Shown one piece after another: positions 1 to 8,692 of a DNA stretch of 43,831 nucleotides (its first letter is position 1; every line of letters begins with the position of its first letter). The position numbers and the translations under genes were made by a program. The notes below the pieces were generated by a model. It worked only from the letters and a program-made list of their open reading frames with translations, was not told where the DNA came from and did not search any database. The stretch comes from Saprospiraceae bacterium. GTDB lineage: Bacteria > Bacteroidota > Bacteroidia > Chitinophagales > Saprospiraceae. The DNA is taken from assembly GCA_022844565.1 (NCBI GenBank), contig JALHLK010000041.1, positions 1 through 43,831 on the forward strand, read 5' to 3'.

Positions 1-2
1 CA

Positions 3-2024
3 AACATAGCCAATCCAACAGCAATGCAAATCAACAACGCTAGCCTGTACACAGAGTTTAGAACAGTCAATGGACTAAGTACCGGTTTAGAATTAAGAGG
101 AACAAATCCGACATTCACGTACCCAACTGGATTACCAGCAGGGGTGCATGGAGTACTATATATCGTAAGAGATGGATGTGGCAATGTGACAGAATGTAGA
201 AACACGATTGGCATATGGCCAAAAGCACCAACCCCATATTGTGTGAGCTTAAGCAGTGCAGTGATGAAAAACGGATTGGTAGAATTATGGGCAAAAGACT
301 TTGACAGAGGTAGCTTCCAAAATTGTAAATCACCTGCAGGTTATAGAGTTATCAATGATTCTGTAAGAATTGAGAATGACCTATTGTTCTTCACATTCAA
401 CAGAGCAGGACAAGCAGAACATCCGATAGTATCAAGACTACACGAAGAACACTACTTCAGAGGTTTGGGAGAAGCGGTACCGGGTACACTAGCCCAACAA
501 GAAGCAGCATATAATGAAGGAAATGCCCAGAAATGGTTACCAATAGTAGAAAGAAGAACAAGACCCTTGTTACCAGATGGCAGTGTCAATCCAGTGAGCA
601 GATGGGATTGGGTGATCACAGGAGGCACATCAGGCCAACAGTTTGGTTGTTATGCTGGCAATACGATAGGTATACCAATCATGGTAGAGATGAGGGTATG
701 GGTTGTGAGATTGTTTGTACCGGGTACTGCTGAAGGCAGTGACTTCTGTAGCACAAGATTGACATTGATAGACAATCAAAGTGGCTGTGGAGCAAACACG
801 TTAGTGACTTTAGGCGGTAATGTACAGACAGAATCGGTAGAGATGATGAATGCAGTAGAAGTAAGCTTAAAAGCTGAATTACCAGATTATTCAATAGCAA
901 CGAAGACAGACAAAGAAGGTAAATACGAATTCAATTCATTGCCAATCGGGGTAAACTATACGATCGAAGCCAAGAAGGTTGGAGACTACATGAATGGAGT
1001 GAATACGCTAGACTTAGTACAGATACAAAGACACATCTTAGGTATTAAGAAGTTGGACAATCCATATCAGATGATAGCAGCGGATGCAGATGGAGACGAG
1101 GCGGTCCGGGTGAACGATATCGTGACATTGAGAAAAATGATCTTGGGTATTACCGACAAAATCGACGATATGCCAAGCTGGAGATTTATCGATGCAAGTG
1201 ATAGGATGGAGGACGGTCCTTGGCCATTCCGAGAAGTGATCAGCCACGGAGCATTGACGGAGACCACTACGAATAACAACTTCATAGGCGTAAAACTTGG
1301 TGATGTAGACGGTACAGCGAGTGCCAATGCAGTAAGCAAATCTACACAACCTAGAAGCACAGGCGTGAGATTGAGTGTAGAAGATAGAGTAATGAAAGCA
1401 GGTGAAGAGGTAGAAATATCCCTTACAGCAGAACAGTTCAACGAAGTACACGGTATGCAGATGACGCTAAGCCACGAAGGAATGGAGTTAATAAGCATAG
1501 ACGGCAGAGCGATAGAAATGACAGCAGACCACGTAGGAAAAGTAAGCAAAGACAAAACTACGATGAGCTGGGCATCTGCAAATGGCACAACTGTAGCCCA
1601 AGGCAGTGAAGTAATGCGACTGACATTCAGAACTACAAAAGCACAGCAATTATCAAATGTACTACAAATCACCAGCGAAGTGACAGGAGCAGAAGCATAT
1701 GTAGGTACAGACATGGAGTTGGGCGGCATCGTACTGGAAATGAGAGGCAAAGAAGGCCGACCATTCGAGGTAGGACAAAACGAGCCAAACCCATGGAAGA
1801 CAAACACCGTGATCAACTACACATTGCCAGAAGCAGGAGCGGTGAAACTCACAGTCTTTGACCTAACTGGTAAAGTCATGCGAACATATGTTTCAAACGG
1901 CGAAGCAGGACAAAATCAAATTACAGTGTCACATGAGCATTTGAACGGAGCAACAGGTATCTTGATTTATAAGGTTGAAACGGGAGCCTTCAGCACACAG
2001 AGAAAAATGTTGGTTATTGAATGA
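3..2024 (+). CDS. T9SS-secreted dockerin/cohesin-like surface protein, 3' part
   Basis: The frame is open from the left edge, so the gene starts outside the window and its N-terminus and signal peptide are missing. About 670 residues are visible. In order (numbered from the first Met, base 24) they are: Cys-containing adhesin-like beta modules (1-270); a carboxypeptidase-regulatory-like beta sandwich (about 275-325); a type I dockerin-like module with two Ca-binding repeats (about 326-382, containing DADGDEAVRVNDIVTLR); a cohesin-like beta sandwich (about 446-572); and a T9SS type A sorting domain (about 581-666, starting near QNEPNPWKTNT). The last targets the protein through the outer membrane to the surface or medium. 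What it binds or degrades cannot be told without the N-terminus. The domain calls come from recalled family patterns. The sorting domain is the surest part; the cohesin-like call is the least sure. Confidence 0.8.
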   Translation, partial: NIANPTAMQINNASLYTEFRTVNGLSTGLELRGTNPTFTYPTGLPAGVHGVLYIVRDGCGNVTECRNTIGIWPKAPTPYCVSLSSAVMKNGLVELWAKDFDRGSFQNCKSPAGYRVINDSVRIENDLLFFTFNRAGQAEHPIVSRLHEEHYFRGLGEAVPGTLAQQEAAYNEGNAQKWLPIVERRTRPLLPDGSVNPVSRWDWVITGGTSGQQFGCYAGNTIGIPIMVEMRVWVVRLFVPGTAEGSDFCSTRLTLIDNQSGCGANTLVTLGGNVQTESVEMMNAVEVSLKAELPDYSIATKTDKEGKYEFNSLPIGVNYTIEAKKVGDYMNGVNTLDLVQIQRHILGIKKLDNPYQMIAADADGDEAVRVNDIVTLRKMILGITDKIDDMPSWRFIDASDRMEDGPWPFREVISHGALTETTTNNNFIGVKLGDVDGTASANAVSKSTQPRSTGVRLSVEDRVMKAGEEVEISLTAEQFNEVHGMQMTLSHEGMELISIDGRAIEMTADHVGKVSKDKTTMSWASANGTTVAQGSEVMRLTFRTTKAQQLSNVLQITSEVTGAEAYVGTDMELGGIVLEMRGKEGRPFEVGQNEPNPWKTNTVINYTLPEAGAVKLTVFDLTGKVMRTYVSNGEAGQNQITVSHEHLNGATGILIYKVETGAFSTQRKMLVIE

Positions 2025-2030
2025 CCGAAT

Positions 2031-2105
2031 GGTGCGTAGCAATTTTGATAATGATTTATCAAAATAATGAGGGAACCGAGCAAAGCGTTGCGAGGCTTCT
2101 TAAAA
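2031..2105 (+). repeat. Two-hairpin repeat element, copy A
   Basis: The element starts with GGTGC and AGCAA. A 10-bp perfect stem follows, ATTTTGATAA (2042-2051) with TTATCAAAAT (2056-2065). Then comes GGAACCGA, a 4-bp stem GCAA/TTGC around an AGCG loop, and GAGG. The same plan recurs at 23880-23958 with different but still complementary stems. It lies 6 nt after the stop of the upstream gene. Function is unknown; it could be an RNA structure at a 3' end or a REP-like mobile repeat. Confidence 0.6.
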
Positions 2106-2150
2106 TGCTAATCAATAATTATTAACAATTAAAAAAGGTTGAGTAGAAAA

Positions 2151-2187
2151 AGGGCATCAAACACGTAGGTTTTTGGTGCTCTTTTTT
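2151..2187 (+). terminator. Rho-independent terminator
   Basis: About ten base pairs form between AGGGCATCA and TTGGTGCTCT, with G-U wobbles, followed by a run of six T. It sits about 130 nt after the upstream stop and ends that transcription unit. Confidence 0.75.
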
Positions 2188-2249
2188 GTGGTTATTGTTT
2201 TAACTAAAATAGTAAATTGAACAAATAAATGAAACTAGTTTTAATTTTA

Positions 2250-2280
2250 TTTGCTAAAGTTACACTTTTATCTAATTTTG
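2250..2280 (+). promoter_or_regulatory. Bacteroidota-type promoter for the BNR-propeller gene
   Basis: TTTG at 2250-2253, a 19-nt spacer, then TAATTTTG at 2273-2280. This matches the -33/-7 consensus TTTG-N19-TAnnTTTG used by the Bacteroidota housekeeping sigma factor. Transcription would start near 2287, about 80 nt before the start codon at 2370. Confidence 0.6.
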
Positions 2281-2369
2281 ACTCATCAGTACTTTGATTG
2301 GAATATTTACATAGTAATTTATTTTTCCAAAGGCTCTTTTATGTTTATTATCACGGTAAAAATTAACAA

Positions 2370-5300
2370 ATGATCAATGTAAAACAAATTTTGGTTTTGT
2401 GCTTTATGGGATTTTGCACATTCGCGCAAGGACAAGCAAATAAAAACCTTGACTTAAACTTTTTGAAACTCAGGTCTATTGGGCCTGCATTCATGAGTGG
2501 TAGAATAATAGATCTTGCTGTGCATCCACACACGTCTTCAACTTATTATGTAGCAGTAGCGTCTGGAGGTGTATTTAAGACAACAAATAATGGTGTAACC
2601 TACGAGCCTATTTTTGAAAAATATGGTTCTTACTCAGTTGGGTGCGTGTACATAGACCCACACAATCCAAATAAAGTTTGGGTTGGCACAGGTGAAGCCA
2701 ATAACCAAAGAAGTGTTGGATATGGAGATGGTATCTATGTTTCAGAAGATGGAGGTAAATCATTTACCAATAAAGGATTGAAAAACTCAAATCATATCGG
2801 AGAGATCATTGTTGATCCTAAAGATCCAAATACTATTTATGTTGCTGCGTATGGTCCTCTTTGGAGTAGTGGTGGTGAGCGAGGAGTTTATAAATCCGAA
2901 GACGGTGGAGCGACATGGAATCAAGTTTTAAAGATAAGCGAGCATACTGGGGTGGCTGACATCGTGATGGATCCACGCAATCCAAAAGTATTGTATGCTT
3001 CTGCCCACCAAAGGCAAAGAAAAGGTTACGGATATGTATCTGGTGGCCCAGAAAGTGCCATTTATAAAACGGAAGATGGAGGCAAAACTTGGTCCAAAAG
3101 AAATAAGGGATTTCCAAGTGGCGATATTGGAAGGATAGCTATAGCAATCTCACCTATTAACCCAGATGTACTTTACACGCACTTAGAGGCCCAAGACGGA
3201 CAAAATGGTTCATTCATTAGTAAAGATCGAGGTGCTTCGTGGATTAAGGTATCTGACTACAGTTCAAGTGGCTTGTACTATGGTAAAATATTTCCTGATC
3301 CGATTCAAATGGATAAAATATTTGTTGGTGATGTCTTTAGCAAATATTCATTGGATGGTGGAAAGACTTATGTCAATATGACGGCTAGAAATGTGCACGT
3401 CGACAATCATATTATTTGGATTGACCCTAAAGACAATAGCCATTGGATGATGGGAGGAGATGGTGGTTTGTACGAAACCTACAACGAAGGCGAGCAATGG
3501 CATTTTAAATCAAATCTGTCCATCACACAGTTTTATAGAGTAGCAACTGATAATGCATTTCCGTTCTATAATATTTTTGGTGGAACGCAAGATAATAGTA
3601 GTATGGGAGGACCATCCAGAACGATTAATTCTGCAGGAATCCCTAATGACGAATGGTTTATAACCCAAGGTGGCGATGGTTTTGAGTCACAGGTGGACTG
3701 GCAAAATCCAGCAATCATATACGCTCAGTCACAGCATGGATTTTTGGCCAGATACGATAAAAATACGGGTGAAAGAGTGAGTATTAAGCCTACAGAATTA
3801 GAAAATGAACCTGCACTTCGGTGGAATTGGGATGCACCGCTTTTGGTATCACAACATGACCCAAAAAGATTATACTTTGGAGCAAATAAAGTATATCGGT
3901 CGGATGACAGAGGAAGTGATTGGAAGTTAATTTCTCCTGATCTTACTAGACAAATAGATAGGAACACACTACCATATATGGGAAAAGTTTGGAGCGTTGA
4001 TGCAGTACAAAAGAACACAAGTACTTCTATTTATGGTCAAACCACAAGTCTATCTGAAAGTAAAATCAATGAAAATATTCTCTATGCTGGCACAGATGAC
4101 GGTCTCATACAAATCACTACAGATGGAGGTAAAAATTGGACAAAAGTCGACAACATTCCTGGTGTTCCAAAAATGAGCTATGTACCTCAAGTTATATGTT
4201 CACAGCATGACCAAAATACAGCCTATGTCGTATTCAATCACCACAGATATGGTGATTTTAAACCATATGTATTCAAAACAAAAGATGATGGTAAAAATTG
4301 GACACCCATTATAGGAGACTTGCCAGAAAGAGGATCTGTATATACCATTGCAGAGGATCACATAAATCCTGACCTTCTTTTTATTGGTACAGATTTTGGA
4401 CTTTTTGCCAGCTTAAATGGGGGGGTAAAATGGTCTCCCTTAAAAAATAATCTTCCTGTGATTGCCATAAAAGATTTAGAAATCCAAAAAAGGGAGAATG
4501 ACCTTGTGATTGCTACTTTTGGTCGAGGCTTTTATGTTTTAGACGACTATAGTATTCTTAGAAGTCTTGCTTCGAGTGAGAATGCTAAAAGTAAAATCTT
4601 TCCAGTCAAAGATGCTTGGCTTTATAACGAATCAAGCCCTTTGGGTGGTGGCGGACTGGGTACCCAAGGTGACAGCTATTATGTAGGCCAAAACCCTGCA
4701 ATTGGTGCTACCATTAGATACACGGTATCAGAAATACCAGAGTCTATAAAGCAAAAAAGGAAAAAAAGAGAGAAAGCGCTTATTGAAAAAGGTACTTTGG
4801 CAGGGTACCCAACACTGGATTCATTAGTAATGGAAGATGAAGAGATTATGCCATTTTATTATATTACAATTTATGACAGTAAAGGCGATATCATTAGAAA
4901 AGACCAAATCAATGCTTCACAAGGAGTAAACACCTATTTGTGGGATGGGAAAATTATTCCTTTTAACTCACTTGAAAGTGCGGCATCAGGTAGAAGAAGA
5001 GGCGGTGGAGGCGGAATGCCTGTAATGCCTGGTAAATACAGTGCTGAAATCTTTTATTTTGATGGTGCAGCCGCTAAATCAGTCACGAATAAAGAAAGTT
5101 TCGAAATCAAAGCTTTAGGTTGGGCTACATTGCCTGCTAAAGATATAGTAGGTCTTAAGGCATTTGCTGATGAAGCATCTCGACTTACAAAAGTAATTAA
5201 TGGTACATCTGAGTATTTAGGAAATATGAATAATAAAGTCAAACTATTAAAATCTGCTTTATTGCTTTTACCTAACGCAGATGTTAGTTTGAATAAACAA

Positions 5301-5609
5301 CTGAATGATATACAATATAAGATCAACAAAATTAATATTGATCTAAACGGTAATCAATCATTAGAGAATAGACAGTTTGAAACTTTACCTGGCATCAGAG
5401 GAAGACTATCAAGTGCTATGTGGAGTGCCTATGGACACAGTAGTGATGTACCTGAAATGCAGAAAAAATCTTTAAGTTTGGTTAGAAAACAGTTCAAACC
5501 TGTGTATGATCAAATTGTACAAATTGACAAAGATTTAATGGTTGTCCATAATCAACTAAAAGCGATTGGACTTCCGACCATTTCTACTGAATTACCCAAA
5601 TTTGATTAG
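2370..5609 (+). CDS. Secreted sortilin/VPS10-type BNR beta-propeller protein
   Basis: A 1079-residue protein with an N-terminal signal peptide (about residues 1-20, ending near FAQGQ). At least eight Asp-box (BNR) motifs of the S/T-x-D-x-G-x-x-W/F type are spread through the first 700 residues, for example SEDGGKSF, SEDGGATW, TEDGGKTW, TTDGGKNW and TKDDGKNW. This is the pattern of large sortilin/VPS10-like propellers, often labelled WD40/YVTN/BNR-like or glycosyl hydrolase in Bacteroidota. The C-terminal third has a Gly-rich loop (GGGGGMPVMPG, near residue 880) and a helical tail. I see no T9SS sorting domain, so the periplasm is the likely location. The catalytic role is unproven; these propellers are often binding scaffolds. 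The gene stands alone behind its own promoter. Confidence 0.85.
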   Translation: MINVKQILVLCFMGFCTFAQGQANKNLDLNFLKLRSIGPAFMSGRIIDLAVHPHTSSTYYVAVASGGVFKTTNNGVTYEPIFEKYGSYSVGCVYIDPHNPNKVWVGTGEANNQRSVGYGDGIYVSEDGGKSFTNKGLKNSNHIGEIIVDPKDPNTIYVAAYGPLWSSGGERGVYKSEDGGATWNQVLKISEHTGVADIVMDPRNPKVLYASAHQRQRKGYGYVSGGPESAIYKTEDGGKTWSKRNKGFPSGDIGRIAIAISPINPDVLYTHLEAQDGQNGSFISKDRGASWIKVSDYSSSGLYYGKIFPDPIQMDKIFVGDVFSKYSLDGGKTYVNMTARNVHVDNHIIWIDPKDNSHWMMGGDGGLYETYNEGEQWHFKSNLSITQFYRVATDNAFPFYNIFGGTQDNSSMGGPSRTINSAGIPNDEWFITQGGDGFESQVDWQNPAIIYAQSQHGFLARYDKNTGERVSIKPTELENEPALRWNWDAPLLVSQHDPKRLYFGANKVYRSDDRGSDWKLISPDLTRQIDRNTLPYMGKVWSVDAVQKNTSTSIYGQTTSLSESKINENILYAGTDDGLIQITTDGGKNWTKVDNIPGVPKMSYVPQVICSQHDQNTAYVVFNHHRYGDFKPYVFKTKDDGKNWTPIIGDLPERGSVYTIAEDHINPDLLFIGTDFGLFASLNGGVKWSPLKNNLPVIAIKDLEIQKRENDLVIATFGRGFYVLDDYSILRSLASSENAKSKIFPVKDAWLYNESSPLGGGGLGTQGDSYYVGQNPAIGATIRYTVSEIPESIKQKRKKREKALIEKGTLAGYPTLDSLVMEDEEIMPFYYITIYDSKGDIIRKDQINASQGVNTYLWDGKIIPFNSLESAASGRRRGGGGGMPVMPGKYSAEIFYFDGAAAKSVTNKESFEIKALGWATLPAKDIVGLKAFADEASRLTKVINGTSEYLGNMNNKVKLLKSALLLLPNADVSLNKQLNDIQYKINKINIDLNGNQSLENRQFETLPGIRGRLSSAMWSAYGHSSDVPEMQKKSLSLVRKQFKPVYDQIVQIDKDLMVVHNQLKAIGLPTISTELPKFD

Positions 5610-5745
5610 AGGTTTTTTGTAAATATTTGTTTAGCCCAGATTTAGATGACCTTAATTGATAACTTATATAAGGGTATCTGCATCTGGGTTAATACCAAGA
5701 CTTATAATAAAATAGTCAAAACTATATAATTATTCTAGCTTGGTT

Positions 5746-5820
5746 TATATCGAGATTGCTTGAAAATAGTACAATTTGAATGAGCGAAGATTGTACTATT
5801 TTGAAAGCATTATCGGTATA
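5746..5820. repeat. Long intergenic hairpin (30-bp imperfect stem)
   Basis: An inverted repeat of about 30 nt per arm around a 14-nt loop. The inner 13 bp are perfect: AAAATAGTACAAT at 5763-5775 with ATTGTACTATTTT at 5790-5802. The outer part (TATATCGA... against ...TCGGTATA) pairs with a few mismatches and a bulge. It lies between convergent genes just left of a terminator. A weaker inverted repeat (ACCAAG/CTTGGT) precedes it, centred near 5720. Confidence 0.6.
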
Positions 5821-5825
5821 AAATA

Positions 5826-5853
5826 GAAAGAGGCCTAAAATTAGACCTCTTTC
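5826..5853. terminator. Bidirectional terminator between convergent genes
   Basis: GAAAGAGGCCTAA pairs with TTAGACCTCTTTC with a single G-U pair. It has flanking A/T-rich sequence and lies between the BNR gene (+) and the lipoprotein gene at 5941 (-), so it can serve both. Confidence 0.65.
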
Positions 5854-5940
5854 CTTCACAAAAACTTTCATTAAAGGAAGGCTTCACAAGATGAAAAACT
5901 AACTTAACAAACTTTTATTTATAGGAACTTCCTGTTAATT

Positions 5941-6357
5941 TTATCCATTTTGAATAAGGGGACAATTTGTTTTAGCTACAGAAATATTTAATTTTTTCGT
6001 AGGAGGATTTGCAATTATGGCAAGACACACCGCACAACTTCCCATTTCAAATTTATCGTTTAGCTTTATATTGAAGTTTTTAGGATTTTTGTTTTGAGCG
6101 AGGTATTCCATGTCTTCGCAACTAAAAACGGTAAAAAAAACATGGTCATATTTTGTAATTCCTCCATCTGAAGACCAATTATTTTCACCCAAATCAAAAT
6201 ATTTTGAATCTTGAATTTGTAAAACTGCGGTTCCACAGATTTCAGCTATTAACTTCACTTTTATACAGTCATTATTAGCTTGTAGATCTTCAGTTTTTTC
6301 ACATGATGCAAATGTAAATAGAATAAACAAGGTCGGAATTAAAATTTTTCTAATCAT
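5941..6357 (-). CDS. Cysteine-rich hypothetical lipoprotein
   Basis: 138 residues. The N-terminus is a lipoprotein signal (basic MIRK, hydrophobic core, lipobox FASC with the modified Cys at about residue 19). The mature part is small, probably all beta, and rich in cysteines (NDC, EIC, FSC, MGSCAVC, TNC), which suggests disulfides in the periplasm or at the surface. I do not recognise a family. It is monocistronic and convergent with the BNR gene. Confidence is good that it is a real lipoprotein and nil for function. Confidence 0.65.
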   Translation of the reverse strand: MIRKILIPTLFILFTFASCEKTEDLQANNDCIKVKLIAEICGTAVLQIQDSKYFDLGENNWSSDGGITKYDHVFFTVFSCEDMEYLAQNKNPKNFNIKLNDKFEMGSCAVCLAIIANPPTKKLNISVAKTNCPLIQNG

Positions 6358-6492
6358 AAATCTATATTCTTTTTTTCTGTAAGACGTTCTTGTTTATAAA
6401 AAGGGTTGGCAAAAGTTACTTTTTATTTAAAATAATACCAATTTTTAAAAAGAATATGTATTTCTCAAAATGTTTTCGCACATTTGTCTTTA

Positions 6493-6669
6493 GGGGAGTT
6501 CCAAAAACTCTATTTCTATTATAAAAAACTGCAATGGCAAATTACTGCGTTGAATGTTAAAAAAGTCCTCGATGTAGCTTTGGCACACCTACGGTACTTT
6601 TTAACATTCGCCTTGTCCTTTACCATTTCGTATTTTTTTCACTACGAAAATGAGTATTTAGAACTACCC
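6493..6669. repeat. 177-bp palindromic MITE-like element
   Basis: The two halves are imperfect inverted repeats over nearly the whole length. GGGGAGTTCCAAAAACTC (6493-6510) matches the reverse complement of the right end, GGGTAGTTCTAAATACTC. GAATGTTAAAAA on the left matches the same string in the right half read in reverse. The tip lies near 6578-6586. An open frame of 70 codons crosses it, but this follows from the palindrome and I do not call it a gene. I recall near-identical sequences scattered in other Bacteroidota genomes, unverified here. It sits directly upstream of the Kazal-type gene. Confidence 0.65.
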
Positions 6670-6701
6670 TTTATCTTTTCAATAATTTTTATCTAACTGT
6701 A

Positions 6702-7058
6702 ATGAATAAATATATAGTTTTAAATTTTCTTTTTTTTGTTAGTTGTAGTGTGAATAAGCCTACAGAAAGCGAAAATTTGATAAAGAAATCTGATATCGGT
6801 CAAAATAAAACGGCAATTTCTAAAGAAACTTTACAAGAAGCTAAATCCGATAATATTGTTGCAACCTTAGAGTCACCCAAGATAAACTGTTTTTCTAAAG
6901 AAATGTACGAAGCCAATCAAAGAGATTGTAGTAAGGAGATAAACAATTGGGTTTGTGGATGTAACAGCATTTCTTATGTTAATGAATGTGAAGCCAAGAA
7001 AGCCGGTCTAAAAAGTTTTAAAAAAGGTAAGTGTGCTAAAGAGGCGGTAGGAATCTGA
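6702..7058 (+). CDS. Lipoprotein with Kazal-type inhibitor domain
   Basis: 118 residues. The lipoprotein signal ends at FFVSC (Cys about residue 15). A Lys/Ser/Thr-rich linker follows, then a C-terminal six-cysteine module with spacing C-x12-C-x8-C-x-C-x8-C-x14-C. It contains VCGCNSISYVNECEAKKAG, the VCGC-(D/N)G-x-TY-x-NxCEA signature of Kazal domains. Kazal domains block serine proteases. In bacteria the role is mostly inferred, such as protection from self or prey proteases at the cell surface. The gene starts 33 nt after the palindromic element, which could carry or disturb its promoter. Confidence 0.75.
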   Translation: MNKYIVLNFLFFVSCSVNKPTESENLIKKSDIGQNKTAISKETLQEAKSDNIVATLESPKINCFSKEMYEANQRDCSKEINNWVCGCNSISYVNECEAKKAGLKSFKKGKCAKEAVGI

Positions 7059-7143
7059 TTATCGTGATAAAATTGAGTTTACCATAGATTTTCTTACCTT
7101 AGTATATTTCTTGTTTTTATAAATTCAGACTATTAATTAGAAG

Positions 7144-7151
7144 TAAATTTG
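7144..7151 (+). promoter_or_regulatory. Possible -7 box for yitT-like gene
   Basis: TAAATTTG matches TAnnTTTG about 65 nt before the start at 7217. No TTTG lies 19 nt upstream, so only half of the promoter is supported. Confidence 0.35.
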
Positions 7152-7216
7152 AAAATTCCAAAGTAAATTATTATTTTTACATTGGAGTACTAAAAATATC
7201 AAGTTTAATCGGGTTT

Positions 7217-8104
7217 ATGAAAATTAAAGATGAAATAAACTGGGAAACTATTTTTTCCAAGAAATCATTATCATACAATATAATAGGAGTATTGGTAGCT
7301 GTTGTTGCCTTAAAGGGCTTTATGGTACCTAATAACTTTTTAGATGGTGGTGTAACAGGTATTTCAATTTTATTTAGGGTTTTATTTAATATCGATATCA
7401 GTCTATTTTTGATATTACTTAATTTACCGTTTATTTATGTAGGATTTAAAAAGATAGGAAAGACTTTTGCAGTGCAGACATTAATAGATGTTTTGTTGAT
7501 GTCATTTTTGATGAAGATACTTTATATACCTGTTGTAACGGAAGATAAACTGTTAATTGCTGTATTTGGAGGATTTTTAATTGGGCTTGGCATAGGTTTT
7601 GTTATACGTGGAGGAGCAGTAATTGATGGATTGGAAGTAATAGCGGAATATTCTACAAAAAAACTAGGTCTCTCTTCAGGGGAGATCATCTTAATTGTCA
7701 ACAGTTTGTTGATCCTTGGGGCTACTTTACAATTTGGTATTGAGGCTGGCATGTACTCTATTCTTACTTATTTTACTGCAATGAAAACTACTGATTATGT
7801 AGTTGACGGATTTGAAGAGTTTACATCTATCAATGTAATCTCGGGGCATGAAGATGATATAAAAGATTTAATCGTTAATGAATTTGGTAAAGCAATAACT
7901 GTTTACAAAGGGGAAAGAGGCTACCTTCCTGATTCATTCCACATTAAAAGTGACTGTGATATAATTACTACAGTTGTCACTAGGCTTGAACTAATTCGCA
8001 TCAAGCAAGCTATTTTAATAAAAGATCCAAAAGCTTTTATTTTCATCCAAAGTATAAAGGAAGTAACGGGAGGAGTGGTTAAGAAAACAAGAATACACTA
8101 TTAA
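7217..8104 (+). CDS. YitT family membrane protein (DUF161-DUF2179)
   Basis: 295 residues. Five or six hydrophobic segments fill residues 20-195, including the family motif around PNNFLDGGVTGISIL and a repeat of it at RGGAVIDGLEVIAEY. A soluble C-terminal DUF2179 domain (about 205-290, INVISGHEDDIKDLI to KEVTGGVVKK) has a PII-like fold in related proteins. The length is typical. The transported substrate or role is unknown for the family. One base separates it from the HD hydrolase downstream, so they are probably co-transcribed. Family assignment is firm; function is open. Confidence 0.9.
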   Translation: MKIKDEINWETIFSKKSLSYNIIGVLVAVVALKGFMVPNNFLDGGVTGISILFRVLFNIDISLFLILLNLPFIYVGFKKIGKTFAVQTLIDVLLMSFLMKILYIPVVTEDKLLIAVFGGFLIGLGIGFVIRGGAVIDGLEVIAEYSTKKLGLSSGEIILIVNSLLILGATLQFGIEAGMYSILTYFTAMKTTDYVVDGFEEFTSINVISGHEDDIKDLIVNEFGKAITVYKGERGYLPDSFHIKSDCDIITTVVTRLELIRIKQAILIKDPKAFIFIQSIKEVTGGVVKKTRIHY

Positions 8105-8105
8105 A

Positions 8106-8684
8106 ATGAAAAACTACAAAAGCATATACAACCATATTATAGGAAGATTAAGAAATGAATTACCCTCGTATTTTACCTATCACGATTATAAACATACGCT
8201 ACACGTTTTATCTATTGCGACCCATCTGGCTAATAAACTAAATATTTCTGAACATGAAACTTATTTATTGAAAATTGCATGTTTGTACCATGATACTGGT
8301 TTTTTGATAAATCGCATCGAACATGAACAATTAAGTTGCGGGATACTTCGCGCGGATTTGGCAAATTACAGTTTTAGGGAAGAGGATATTTTGAAAATGG
8401 AAGGGATGATTTTGGCAACAAAAATCCAAGCTCAACCTAACAACCTTTTAGAAATGATCATCGCAGATGCTGATCTAGAATATCTTGGCACTAAGTTATT
8501 TGTTCCGATCGGCGAAAAATTAAAAATTGAACTTTTGCATTTTAATCCAAGTATGACTGACGGACAATGGTATGAATTGCAATCAAAATTTTTAAAATCT
8601 CATAGATATTTCACGTCTTGGTGTAAAAGATATCGAGAACCTAAAAAGCAACAAAATTTAAGTTTAATTAATAGTTTGTTGTAG
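8106..8684 (+). CDS. HD-domain phosphohydrolase
   Basis: 192 residues. The metal-binding HD pattern is complete: first His in HDYKHTLHV, the HD pair in CLYHDTGF, and a distal Asp in IIADADLEYLG. This places it in the HD superfamily of metal-dependent phosphohydrolases, whose members often act on nucleotides or cyclic nucleotides. The exact substrate cannot be read from the sequence. The C-terminal 50 residues are basic and helical. It follows the yitT-like gene by one base and ends 8 nt from the convergent exporter gene. Confidence 0.85.
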   Translation: MKNYKSIYNHIIGRLRNELPSYFTYHDYKHTLHVLSIATHLANKLNISEHETYLLKIACLYHDTGFLINRIEHEQLSCGILRADLANYSFREEDILKMEGMILATKIQAQPNNLLEMIIADADLEYLGTKLFVPIGEKLKIELLHFNPSMTDGQWYELQSKFLKSHRYFTSWCKRYREPKKQQNLSLINSLL

Positions 8685-8692
8685 GCATTCGT

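Noticed and set aside
1067-1816. 249-codon open frame on the minus strand, antisense to the dockerin gene
   Set aside because: The plus strand has a clear dockerin and T9SS domain. The antisense product is a Ser/Pro/Val-rich string with no recognisable domain, a by-product of codon use in the true gene.
6484-6696. 70-codon open frame on the plus strand
   Set aside because: It runs almost exactly along the 177-bp palindromic element, lacks a ribosome binding site, and its codons are explained by the inverted repeat.
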